DNA from: Phoronis australis
Taxonomy: Eukaryota > Phoronida > Phoronidae
Assembly: GCA_002633005.1 (NCBI GenBank)
Contig: NMRA01000486.1
Location: 245,251 to 309,250, forward strand
Direction: 5' to 3'
Length of the DNA stretch: 64,000 bases
Of the stretch, positions 41,001-52,779 are shown one piece after another. Both the position numbers and the translations under genes were made by a program. Under the pieces are notes generated by a model, which saw only the letters and a list, made by a program, of their open reading frames with translations, had not been told where the DNA came from and did no database searches. Numbering within the stretch: the stretch's first letter is position 1; every line of letters begins with the position of its first letter.

Positions 41001-44000
41001 GTGTAGCACCAACAGCCATTATGCTGCTCCAGAATAATATCCCGTCATTTTTTGGCATGTCATAAGCCGAAAAATGATGTTGAAAAGCGTAAACTATGGA
41101 TCAAACTGTACGGCCACAGGAGCAGCTGAAATTATGGCAATATGTTGCTTGATAACTCGAAGGCTATAATAAACACAAATATATTAGTTCCAAGATACGC
41201 ACTTTTCAGCTTGGTGGCTATTGTGTAGGTCTATCTCAGATTTTGACTCCCGAGTTTCCTACGTCTGGCCGTCTTTGTCTCGGCACCTGCTGGGGATCTC
41301 AGCACACTAGCGGTGTCCCCGGAAATTGTTGTTTTTGAGGACATTTTTATTTTATGTTTTTTTTATTTATTTCAACCTAATGGAAATTATTTTGTTTCGT
41401 GTCAGAGGTACATTTTTGTTATTCATAAACCGTAGGCTGGCGTTCAAATGAACTTCTCTCCCGGTCAAAATTCAGAGATTCGATCGGCACAGGGAAGGGC
41501 ACTGGATTACTGCCGCAACTCGAGCTGTTGTCACTAAAAGTAAACTGTTGAATTACTTTTTGACATGTACCTCTATTATACACTATGTCTGTAGAGTTAG
41601 AGAGAGATCATTTTGAAGTTGTTCAAATATGATATTTAGATTTATGAAGCTTTAAAAAAGAATTTGAGTTATTTTTGTAAATACCCTATTTTTGCAACAA
41701 CCACACCAGACTTGTAATCTCTTGTAACCATACCATGACTTAGTGATCATGCTACCTTCAAAATTAAATGAAAGCTACCTTTATGGAATGAAACTACAAA
41801 AAAGTGCCAAGTTCCTTAATGGTGCAAACGGACAATTCCATAGGCGGATTTAGGGGGGCAGGGGCCCCAGCCCCCCCCCCCCTTGGCTGCCGCAAGCAAA
41901 ATGAAACAGCAAGAGCGTGAAGCGTGAGGAAATATTGAGTTCAGTAACTAGGACCGGTAGTGGAAGAGGGGGGCTCAGACTCCAGATCACAGCGGAATCC
42001 TGTTCCTGTTTTTTTTAGTTCACCGATAGATATTTTCTGAACAGAAGGTCCAACGGTCTACATCCCTGGCCCCTGCAACTTTCGAGCCGCCTGTGCACAT
42101 ACAATCGCACTTTGCCCAATTCCACGAGGCAACATATGTTGGGCCCCCCTGTGCCGGGTATCCTAGATCCGCCACTGAATTCCAGACATTGATTTGACTT
42201 AGACACAGCGCTAGACCTACCGGAGCTAACTGCTTGCCTAGGACGAGATGAGTATGTACCTGAGCTATGAACCTGAATTTTTTTATCAAAATATTTCGTT
42301 ACAAGATTAGAAAAGTGTAAACAGTGCTATAGAGTCAACCTAGTCAGAGACTAGTGCATGTGTTGTCTGTAATCTATGACCTACTTTACTCCAGGAGTCC
42401 CACCAGTTGTGACCTATTTTTCATTTGGCGAAATTTAGCAGACGACAGAATAAAAATATCGGTGAATCTTCTCTGGTTTTATTCCAAAGATCATGAAATC
42501 TGTGGAATCGTACAGATAATTCGACTTTAAGGTACATACCCAGCTTAACATGAACATATCGTATCACTGGCCTTGTCATTTATCAGGTGAAGGTGGCCCC
42601 GAGGCCGAGGGGTTCTTCAGTCGGATTTTCGCTGGCTCCTCGAGCACTTATTTTTTCATCGTCACCTTTAAAAGTTTCCATATCATGAACGTAAGATTCT
42701 CTGCTGAAAAGCATCGCCTCTTGTCTCTGTCGAAGCGTTTTCAAATAGTGCAAAAACACTCATCGATTCCACCAGGAACGTCGTTTAGCGACAGTGTATT
42801 TGCCTCTTACATCTCGTTCGATTGTCAGGTATCACGTGACTTTTCGCATAGGGGCGGAGCTTGCGATAGGTCAATTAGTGTAAGATATTCTGCTGACAAC
42901 ATGGGTATGTTGAGTGTCAGTTATCTCTGAATACTGTTTGGCCATTTTACAGAGGGAGATTCTATTATTGGAATGAAGAAACAGACAAAGTGTGTTGGCT
43001 GTCGCCCACGCACCCTAAAGCCAGGATCACTATGTCTGCCGAGAAAATGCTAGGTATGTGAACTACCTAACTTATTGCTGTGTCAGATTGACTGGATTTA
43101 ACAACACCCGCATTCAGGGGGCTGCCATCTTAAGACACCCGCAATGACATCTATTGACAAAACATTGAACATTAAAGTATGGAAAACAGGATTCTAGTGG
43201 ATTGTTGTGTTAAGATGCTATCACCCAGATTTAAAAGTTGTTTTGCAGCATGTTTTGGAGAGCATGAATGTTCACTGTCGATTGATACTATCCAGCTTTA
43301 GTTGTCCTTTATTCTCAACCACACCATAAAGTTTTGGCGGTCATGCCATAACTTATAATCGTTGTTCGTTGTTATGGAAAGACTTCCTTGATGTTAATGA
43401 TAATGGATTTATTTAAACTATGTTAAGACAAGGGTATCAAAACATAATTAAAACATAATTAACACACACAGCAATGCACCGTGAGTGAGTGTATAAAGTA
43501 CTCTTAGAACCAATTAAAGTGCAAATAGTGTGTCGGAGTTCTTACCCGAGCCACAAACATGGTGTTTAACACTTTGTGCTGGAGTCCTCATCCTACTCAG
43601 TAGCGTCTGTGCTGTCTGGATTCCAATGTAGTTGTGAAGGTCTCAAACTGATGATCACCTGAAGCAAATGAACTTTATTGCTACGTTATAGAAAGTAGTT
43701 GTTGTGAGACCAGGGTTGAGAAGCATTTGAACCAATAGTACATTTGAAATTCACTAGGTAGCGCCAATGAAGAATGGATGCTCTTTTTTGGTATTTGATT
43801 AGATTGAGGACAGAAAGCTGTTCACAGACATGGAGATGTTCATGTGCTAAAGGACTCTACCTAAATGTATTTATTTATACCGGTAGTACCAGTAGTACCC
43901 AATATCAATGTCTTATTTTGCAGCTCTGATGAAGGGTAAAGAAAACACAAGCGCAGTTAAACGCACAAAGTTCAGTGACGTGACGGAAGATGATGATGAC

Positions 44001-46871
44001 CGTAAGGATAGGAAGAGGTCACGGAAAGATCGCAGAAGTAAGACTTTCTCTACTTACACTGATGTATGTGTCCTATATATGGCCTTCATGTATTCAAGCG
44101 TGAAGTTTTATCTTAACTCCTAGTCATAACGCTACGTGTACATCTTGGGCGTGCTTTCTCTATGGTAATTTTGTTTTCTGATAATAAACACATAAATGTG
44201 TGTTTAAACTGAAAAACATCAGCTCAATTTAAATAACCTCTGAAGTGTGCCATGTCAGCATTTGCCCTATTAAATAAAATTTGAATTAATGAATTACAGG
44301 GTTCGAAATAAATGAGTAAATGCTCGAAAATTTGAGTGGAAATGGCAAAATAACAGTAGCAAATTGACCTCTCATATGGTCGCCGCACCTATGTCCGGGG
44401 TTTTTTTGTTTGCGAATGCTTGTCAGAGCCCCAATCTGGGAATACAAGTGACAAATATGCCTTCATTCAAACTTTTTGGAGCAGGCATTTGCACCAGTTT
44501 CGAGCTCTGACTTTGTGGTAGAGGTCTGTTAAACCTTGCACATTACAGCTTTATTGGAGCTGTGAAACTGATACTGAGGCTGTGTCAAAAGCAGGAGGCT
44601 GTTATTGGTTTGCACTATTTTGGCGGAAACTTTTACTTCCACTAGGCCTGTTCTCAGTTATTTATGAGGATGAAATTCCTCCACCAGAAATTGGCTTTGT
44701 TACGCTTGGATAGCATTTAATGCATCTTGTTCTTCTCTGAACATTTTAAGACAGTTCATGAATGTTGTGTTTTGTATTTTGTAGTAATTCAATGACATGT
44801 TTTCAAGTTTTGCTAACCTGAGCCTCGATTCGTACTATGGAACCTAAACCATTAATCCTCAGCTCATTTGGAACCTCTCCAGAACTTTTAAATTTCTTGT
44901 AATATTTGCCCTAAAACGTTCACTGACGTTCAATATGAAAACGTAATCTCTTGCCGTTGTGGCCACAGTGACGCATATTCTATGATTTATGCGAACATGA
45001 CTCGTGATCCTGTGGAAACGTCTTCTGTATCTTAGTGACAGTGGAGACCGCAATGTCCTAATTCTTCTTCTTTGTCGAAATTTACTTAATGGCTCATTGT
45101 TTTGTACTCATGTGTTATTTGTTTTTCTCAGGAGACAAAGATGATGCTCTGGACCCTATGGACCCTGCTGCTTACTCTGATGTGCCACGGTAAGTATGGA
45201 TGGCTAGTAGTTAGGGAGGTACTGGCCAGGGGGTACTAGGCATAAGGGGTACTGGCTGGACAGGTACTAGGCAGGGGGTACTGGCTGGACAGGTACTAGG
45301 CAGGGGGGTACTGGCTGGACAGGTACTAGANNNNNNNNNNNNNNNNNNNNNNNNNNNNNNNNNNNNNNNNNNNNNNNNNNNNNNNNNNNNNNNNNNNNNN
45401 NNNNNNNNNNNNNNNNNNNNNNNNNNNNNNNNNNNNNNNNNNNNNNNNNNNNNNNNNNNNNNNNNNNNNNNNNNNNNNNNNNNNNNNNNNNNNNNNNNNN
45501 NNNNNNNNNNNNNNNNNNNNNNNNNNNNNNNNNNNNNNNNNNNNNNNNNNNNTGGACAGGTACTAGGCAGGGGGTACTGGCTGGACAGGTACTTGGCAGG
45601 GGGGTACTGGCTGGACAGTTACTAGGCAGGGGGGTACTTGCCGAACGGTTACTAGCTGAATGGGTACTGGCTTGGCAGGTGTACTGGCCAGACAGGTACA
45701 TGCCCAGCAGGTATGTGGCGGACAATGACCCCTCTCACTTAGTAGTCGGAGCACTTCTCGCACTCTAGCGAAAACGTGTTTTATTTTCGCAAAATAATTT
45801 TTCATTTGGAAAGAGCCGACAGAAGCTTTCTTGAAGAAAGTGTCGATGTTCTTTGGAAAACCAGAAATGCCTGCATTCAGTCATGAACTGTTCAGGTTGT
45901 AAGGAGAGAGTTTCCCTTGGCTTCAATAAGGAAAGTTTAGTGACGCCTAACCAGTCAAGCAATGTGAACAAAGACCACATACCAGGTGGCGGATCTCGAC
46001 AGGACATTCATCTGTTTCAATAAAAAAACGTTACTCGGAAAATGGTGGGATTTGCAAGTATTATTGGAAGTGAGCAGAGACCTGAGAGGTGTATTTTTAC
46101 TGAAAACAATTTCAAATAACTATTGGATACCATTCTTGACAATCACTCTCCTTTTATTGAATGTAATTACTACTAAACCTCTTCCATCATATTTTTTTCT
46201 TCATTTTTGGGAGCTGGATGGGCACAAACCATGGCTTTTTATTTTAAAGCCCACAGATTGCAAAAATTTTGGTCTCTTCACCATTATTCATATGTGGAAT
46301 CTTTGATTTTTAAAACCTGGTTTCCGCATGAGCCCCCAGAAATATGTCACTGAAAAGTTGCTTTTCCAAATGGACCTTGTACGTGATTTTAGAAACAATA
46401 TAAAAATGTTTACAATTATGAATTTTGTGTGGGGTACGTTATTTGCATGTTGGTTTCTTGGGACACTAGATTTCTGTGATTGTTTCCTTTTTTATTTTTA
46501 CTACCACAGTACAGTTATCGACTCTTTGTACAATGATACATAAGTCACTCAAAAGGTAGAAGTTTTGTCTTGAGTTCTACTCAGGAATGTGTTGTTATTG
46601 TGACAGTGAGTCATTCCTTATACTTTGTACCGTATAGGATTTTTATGTTACGGATACACATAATGTTATGTCTGGGCATATTAGCTTGTCACTGTACTCT
46701 GATGGCTATATATTGGTATGTTGCAGTGGTGACTGGTCGTCGGGTCTAGACCGCCCTGGGGACGCCAAGACAGGGGTGGACACTACAGCATCTGGACCGT
46801 TGTTCCAGCAGAGGCCTTACCCCAGCCCTGGGGCTGTACTCAGGGCCAACAGAGCCCAAGAGAAGGAGTAG
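38072..46871 (+). CDS. PQBP1: PQBP1 (polyglutamine-binding protein 1), six coding exons
   Basis: Nuclear adaptor linking transcription and pre-mRNA splicing through its WW domain and an unstructured C-tail that binds the U5 protein TXNL4A (family knowledge). Exons: 38072-38144, 39603-39882, 42953-43053, 43924-44037, 45132-45189 and 46727-46871; all GT-AG with phases 1, 2, 1, 1, 2. They sum to 771 nt (256 residues; human 265). Seen: the start [16 protein letters not shown], a WW domain ([20 protein letters not shown], then WLSP) split across exons 2 and 3, a short basic/acidic segment in exon 4 in place of the long Arg/Asp repeat of mammals, and the invariant tail [14 protein letters not shown]...[19 protein letters not shown]. 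Exon 2 has an extra [15 protein letters not shown] segment lacking in vertebrates. The reading frame is intact. Confidence 0.95.
38302..38420. mobile_element. Foldback MITE (GTCGGATATA type), copy 1
   Basis: Nearly perfect palindromic ends, 26-28 bp: left gcactagtcggatataatgg, then accctga; right tcagggt, then ccattatatccgacttgtgc. It lies in PQBP1 intron 1. The family also occurs at 8916 and, as a core, at 996-1062. Confidence 0.85.
38545..38640. repeat. Tandem duplication of ~47 bp
   Basis: ttagcccattaacaaatcac...ctcttccttcagatc is followed by ttagcccattagctaatcac...ctcttccttcatacc, in PQBP1 intron 1. Confidence 0.85.
39027..39335 (-). repeat. tRNA-derived SINE with a 141-bp tandem duplication
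   Basis: On the minus strand 39331-39264 resembles a tRNA: AGCTGGTTGGTTAAAACACT (A-box-like), then GGTTCAATTCCCAGCTA (B-box GGTTCAATTCC). The body (tgagaagctgactgggttattgcc...attggtcctagctggg) occurs twice, from 39027 and from 39168. It is not a functional tRNA: the arms do not fold fully. Confidence 0.7.
40807..42876. mobile_element. Possible 2.07-kb TIR element in PQBP1 intron 2
   Basis: The perfect 14-bp inverted pair aattgacctatcgc (40807-40820) and gcgataggtcaatt (42863-42876). There is no clear target duplication and no recognisable transposase; copy D of the GGCGGATC family is nested inside. The 14-bp match is suggestive, not proof. Confidence 0.4.
41839..42177. mobile_element. Short GGCGGATC-family transposon, copy D
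   Basis: Left cataggcggatttagggggg, right ctagatccgccactg, with a perfect 5-bp duplication aattc. Its interior matches copy C in inverted order. Confidence 0.88.
45205..45700. repeat. 28-bp minisatellite with a 222-base sequence gap
   Basis: The unit ggtactggctggacaggtac plus taggcagg recurs with small changes on both sides of the N gap 45331-45552. It starts right after the donor of PQBP1 exon 5. Open frames over it ([11 protein letters not shown]-type repeats) are artefacts of the repeat. Confidence 0.9.
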
Positions 46872-48021
46872 ATATCATCCTCCCGTACCCCAAGGCCACA
46901 CCCCTAGCCTGGAACTGTACAGAGTGTTTTCAAAGCTTGAAAGAAGGACTAGGTCATGAGAATTCAAAAGTGAAAGACTTGGTGTTCACTAGGTGGCGCT
47001 AATGGAGAAACAAAAGTGAACAAAGTTGCTCACCACTATTGCACACGTTAGTACAATAGGGTTCCTATGCAACGAGCTGAATGACTGCATAGCCATGTAT
47101 GGACTGTTAGTCTCAAGGCGCCATCTGGTGAATTTTGAATTCCTCCTGGAAGTAAATGACTATGTTTTGGACTATTGAATTGTCAGTGATGTGGAAATTT
47201 ATTTGAATGTGCTGTAAATAAATTTTGTCAGTTTTTCCCCATTTTCATTTTGTTTGACACACATTTGGGGCTGTTATTTCTTTTCATGCACTACTTTATA
47301 AGGCATATCCAAGAAATAGAACTGTCAAGCTTATCATTAACAAACAGGACCTCAAAAAAATTTACTTGCCAGATGGTAGTAACAGCCATCCCGTTTCGGG
47401 AGAGCCAGGCAAGCCCCAGATTTTCTGAAGCATTTTGACTTGTTTTAAAATACTCAGGGTGTCGTTTGTGGCAATAGAGATAATCATATCATCGTAGATA
47501 ATTTTGCGACTGATTTTGTTGGGGGAAAGGGTACAAATTTTAATTTTTGGACAGCTCAACAGATGGCATTGTAGTTTTCAAACAGCTTTATTTATTTTGA
47601 CGATACAACGAGTCCCCTCTTGTTTCTTCTCTCGCTGGTACAAATTGTCTCCTAAATTTATATTCTGTTCTCTAGTTTCGTGAGGAATCCGTCTAGAGTC
47701 CATTATTATGTTTTCTGTAGGGTTTCAGTAAAATACCCGGAGAGGTGAGAGCTCTTACTTGATTTTATTTGGTATAATGTTGCGCCAGCAACTCCTTGGA
47801 TATTACTCTCTCAGTTATTGTCCCTGTAAGTATTTTGTCTTTGGGTTATCAGTGGTATCCTCGGGGTTGTATGGTCTGGTAGTATGGAAAATCGAAAAGA
47901 GCAGCAATTGAGCGGGGGTAGTCGGTGAAAGCGGTAGCCTCAGGCACAGGTTTTCCTTATTTTGTACTAGTCTTACCAATTTTACCTGTTGGCCAAGTAT
48001 TGCGTTGGCACCCCTTCTCAA
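46872..48021. other. PQBP1: PQBP1 3' untranslated region and intergenic sequence
   Basis: The 3' UTR runs from the stop to about 47245. It contains cactaggtggcgctaatgga, similar to cactaggtagcgccaatgaa in the intron at 43752, so a dispersed repeat is likely. Nothing is recognised further right. Confidence 0.5.
47217..47222 (+). terminator. PQBP1: Polyadenylation signal AATAAA for PQBP1
   Basis: AATAAA lies 345 nt after the stop, followed within 30 nt by a T-rich stretch (gtcagtttttcccc...ttttgtttg). Confidence 0.7.
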
Positions 48022-48181
48022 CAGGGACGGATCCAGGGGTTTTAAAAGGGGGGTCGGATCAAGGATTTTTTCAAAAAGGCGGGTCCAAGTCAACAATTTG
48101 AAAAATCTAGGTTCGTCATCACTAAAATCAAGAGAAATGGGGGGATCCGGACCCCTTTTACCCACCCCGGATCCGCCTATG
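48022..48181. mobile_element. Short GGCGGATC-family transposon, copy E
   Basis: Left CAGGGACGGATCCAGGGG, right ccggatccgcctatg, perfect 5-bp duplication ctcaa. The interior matches copy G at 56455 (aagtcaacaatttgaaaa). Confidence 0.9.
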
Positions 48182-50290
48182 CTCAAGTGGAAGAGACGCT
48201 CTCCTAGAGTAAAAACACAAAAACGCATTTTACAATTACCAAAAAATAGTGTTGGTGTTTTCATACTGGTCTCTAGTGTAATAGGACTAGAGATTACTCA
48301 AAGACTTTCGAAGACCTAATTGAGTCTTATATTTGCTCGAAAACATCTGTCCGAATCAGGTCGACTTATTGAGTCTGGTTAGTTACAACGAATTGTCAAT
48401 TCTTCTCAAGCCATAAAACCACTTCTTTCGAGAATAAGGTACAAGTTACTCTTAAGAGGTAAGCACACTGCACACGACTATATTTTTATGAACGAGGGTG
48501 CAACTGAAAAGTTGCGCCCAATTCAGTAGAGAGTGGACTGGAAAAGGGAACCCCATTTATTAATAGCTTCTATGAACAATAAACGATCCTTTTAAGGGTT
48601 TTGTTACACAAACACTACCCTTTTGTTGCGACTAATCCTAAATCTCTTTGAAGAGACTCTTAAGACAGCTGTTTTAACCCATGAAGTCTGAAACAGTGCT
48701 AAAGGAGGTGTCAGTAGTAGATGCCAAAGTTTCATGAAATTGAAAACACTACTTTTGATTTTTAGTTTGAAGAAAGAGCCTTTTGACCTGAGGAGTTGAG
48801 GCCTTTTGTAGGATATTAATTAAATCTGCAAAGGGGGTCCTTTTGTAAGATACTATCGGAAAACGCGCCATGTGATGCGTCAAGCAATGCCACCATCCGG
48901 CCATTCCTGCTTTTTCCAGGTTCCTTATATTTCTCTGCGTTGTCTGCTGTCAGGTATCTATTGACAGTACTCACGAAATGTCGGATTTTGTGTACGGTCA
49001 TTGAGCGACATGAAATGAGAAAACTACAAAATTCGCATCCATGTTTTAAAGCAGGCCTTCTATTTACTTTAGCAGAGTATTGTCAGATGTTCTTTTGGTA
49101 TAAATGATAAATTGGCATATCGGACGGTGAGAGAATCTTCCTGAAACAAGTCCAAATTATTGCCCGTCTTGACGAATAGTTGACAACCTCAGCATCGCCG
49201 TTGCCGGCATACTCGAAAAGCCACCAAGCAATTTTATCTGAGAAGCCAAACGTATGAGTGACGTAACCATAGATTCATGAGAAATGTTAAGACAAACTAG
49301 TGTGACCCTATCCGTACTCGAGCAGTGAACTAGTTCAACTCCCAGAAGCGAGAACACTACCAATTAAACCGAGCTAATTCTTATTTTCTTTAATGTCTTA
49401 TATATGTAGGAAGAGATGACCGTACAACACATGATTCGTGCACGACATTTTTCTCAGTCAACAGTAACTTTTCCAGGTCTACCAGCCTCCCGTTCAGTAG
49501 CAATAGGACCTCGCTAAAAAGCACATGCAAATTGACATCAACATTTTTTTAGTTAGATTGGTGATTATTCAAGCAAAATATAAGCAACAATTAGAAACGA
49601 CACTACCCTTTTATTGTTGGCGATAACAGTGGCACCTGGCAATAACTTCGATGGGACTGAAGTAGCGACTGCACCGTAGCGTCGACGCTCCGGTGTTAAA
49701 TCCACCTCTTTATTGCAAAGTTAACTACAGAAGTTAACCGTTCATACTGACCACAACTCCCCAAAACACCGACGCGTCGACGTTAGTGAGAAAGGCCCGT
49801 AAGAATGACCCGTTGACCACAGCCATAGCCAACTCGTCACCAGTTTTCGAAAAAATATTCTGCCGCCTCCAGAGTTCAACTTAACGCAATTGTTGAAGTT
49901 GCATATCGTCGTGAGAACGAATGTTTTCAACAGGAGACAAATGATAACACTGCGGGTATCCTCACGCTCAGCTGTAAGTCGCATGTAAAAGATTACAGTG
50001 TGAATTCCGTTTTTCGTGACAAATTGCCGAAGGATATAATTATATTCGCAAACAATACCGTGCTCGCCGATAGTTCAGAAACAATCCGTTTTTGAAGTTG
50101 GCGCACGTCTAAACAAATTTTTAAACCTCAACCTCCTCGTTTCCAAAAAGTAGGCCTAATCTGCATCCACAGCTGACTAGACGTTTCTCACAATATCGTT
50201 AAGACTGAACATAGGAACCCCTTTAAATCCTTTTAAAATAGCCACTCGCTGCTCATTATGGGAGGCCCGGTGAAAATATTGAACCGTGAA
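48182..50290. other. Intergenic, nothing recognised
   Basis: No open frame with recognisable features and no clear repeat structure. Confidence 0.5.
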
Positions 50291-50295
50291 TGAGA

Positions 50296-50930
50296 TGATT
50301 TTAAAATCTTTGAGGACCATGATGTATTTGTACTTTGCTAAACATGTGTTGTGAATATTGCACTGTGTCCTTGTAAAAAAAATACAACTAATAATGATAA
50401 TGATGATAATAACGATAACGAGTAATAGTAGCGATAGTAATACTAATAGTAATAGTAGTGATAGTAGTACTAATAGTAATAGTAGCGATAGTAATACTAA
50501 TAGTAATAGTAGCGATAGTAATACTAATAGTAATAGTAGCGATAGTAATACTAATAGTAATAGTAGCGATAGTAATACTAATAGTAATAGTAGCGATAGT
50601 AATACTAATAGTAATAGTAGCGATAGTAATACTAATAGTAATAGTAGCGATAGTAATACTANGATTTTAAAATCTTTGAGGACCATGATGTATTTGTACT
50701 TTGCTAAACATGTGTTGTGAATATTGCACTGTGTCCTTGTAAAAAAATACAACTAATAATGATAATGATGATAATAACGATAACGAGTAATAGTAGCGAT
50801 AGTAATACTAATAGTAATAGTAGCGATAGTAATACTAATAGTAATAGTAGCGATAGTAATACTAATAGTAATAGTAGTAATAGTAGTTACAGTAGTAATA
50901 GTTATGTAATAGTAATAAAAGTGATAATGG
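50296..50930. repeat. 27-bp microsatellite array, duplicated across a one-base gap
   Basis: The unit agtagcgatagtaatactaa plus tagtaat runs from about 50425 to 50660. After n at 50662 the flank gattttaaaatctttgagga and the following ~100 bp (50296-50399) appear again almost identically, then a shorter array. Long open frames here are repeat artefacts. Confidence 0.9.
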
Positions 50931-52779
50931 GTAGCCAAAATCGTGCTGTGTCAATTTCTATAGAATAGGTATACGAAAAGTGCCGCCCAAAAGGGTGTTT
51001 TTTTCACGGAAAAAAGTACTCTCCAAAATGATGCCATTTTCGACAAAATACTATCTAAAGGGGTGCCTTTTCTGAATTTCTGGAACAGAGCTGCGCGAAA
51101 ATGTGAATTTTTACACAGAATTACTCTCAAAATGGGTCATTTTTGTTCAAATCCACTCTCTTAATGGGTAGGTATCCAAATTTTTCGGGCTGCACCCATC
51201 GTCCAAAAGTACTCGAGTATCCCTCGGCCAGCGTGTCAGATACCTCTTGTTCGTGATTTTGGTCATTTTCTTTGTAATATGACGTTGGTTTCGAAAAATG
51301 TAACAATGGTACATTTCTCACATGCGCATTCGACGTAAAATGTAACAATGACGTAAAATGTAACAGTGGTTACGTAACGAATAACGAAATTGTTACATTT
51401 AACGGCGTATCAAAGCACATTTCCCGGCACATTGTCATACAGCATGCGTACGGGAGTACTTATTACCGGGTCCTGTTCAAATATTTTGATTCATAAATGC
51501 GTTTATCACCAAACAAAACGCGTTGACGTCGTAATAAGTTACATAAAGTTCGATCCTTGTCTGGGAGTGGCTAGACCTATTATTCAACTCCCTGGGCATG
51601 CGTTTGTTAAGAATGGGGAAGTGGGTCAAAGTGTGCACGACGTCCACCTGCCTGCCGTCTGTTAATGAGACGGCAGCCAATATTTTTCTGCCCCAAGATT
51701 GCACAGCCACTGAACTATAAATGGGCGGAGAGGGGCTGCAAAAGGAGTCCCACACCCGGTTTCTAGGGACACGACCAAAAAATAAAACAATGAAATCATT
51801 TTTGTCAGTATTGCTTATGATGCCGTTTGCAGGGCTTACGTCGGTGGTCGGTAAAAATGTGTTTGCACCTCCCCACTCCCGCCCCCTTATGCCATGCTAG
51901 ATCCGCCAGGGAAGTGGCTGGAACATGTAAAAGCAAAGATATGGAGAGTAATTGAGAGGCGTGTAACCCCGGAATGTCAGTGATCCTCCACGGTGTGAAG
52001 ACGGTCTTCAGTTCAAATAGAGCGTAAAAAAGTGTACGAAGACGCGAGGCCAGGCTCTAAATCAGTCGACTCGGACCTGGAACTTACTAATCACGATGGA
52101 TGATTTGAGTACAAGTATCAAGTTCTTAATTTACTCGTAGCCGGCAACCGACGTGCCTTGCAAAGTCGGTGAATTTTCAGGGCAAGCTAGGACCTAGACT
52201 GGGCCAAGGTATCATACTCTGATAAATTTTGACGGTCAAAAATACTCCTGGGCAAGTACATGATGTTGCGATTAGAGCGTCAACTTGTTCGAGACAACCA
52301 CCAAAATCAGTCGCCTTTCTCATGTCTGGGATGCCTTAGCGGCTTCTGTGCAGATCGACAAAGATGCAGTTTACATTTACTTATTTGTTTTACCTCAGTT
52401 AATAGAGCATGCAGTTGACGTGAATCACGCAGTACAAATCGGTTCATTCGTAGCTCATGGCCACTCTAAGAGGTGATCAACAAAAGCTTGACCGAGCAAA
52501 CAATGAGGGCTTTTAGGTGGCTTGCTTTATTGTGTGCTAAAGCGTCGCCCGAATGAACTAACTTCACCGAGAGAGACCAGGATGCGACGTAGGCTACATG
52601 TAATATTTGAGCAGTCGGGTTCACTACTATTGAACACTGGAGAAACTTCTGCTCAAACTTCGTAAAGGTTTTCACATCCAGCTAGGCCAACACCTTCTGA
52701 GGATCACTGTTTGATTAGCAAAGGCTTTCAGAAACTAAATGTCTTATTTCTGTCCGACAGACTCAGGACAGGCGGCGAC
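50931..52779. other. Upstream region of the CUB gene
   Basis: Mostly unassigned. A one-sided end of the GGCGGATC family lies at about 51869-51910 (cccttatgccatgctagatc, then cgcc). Short direct repeats gacgtaaaatgtaaca lie at 51332 and 51350. The promoter should be near 52700; no TATA box is evident. Confidence 0.45.

Noticed and set aside
42550-42930. 126-codon plus-strand frame in PQBP1 intron 2
   Set aside because: No motif, no splice context, and it overlaps the right end of a possible TIR element.
45267-45725. Proline/serine-rich repeat protein on the minus strand
   Set aside because: It is a translation of the 28-bp minisatellite and crosses a 222-base gap.
50177-50968. Long Ser/Asn or Leu/Val repeat open frames on both strands
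   Set aside because: Products of the 27-bp microsatellite.
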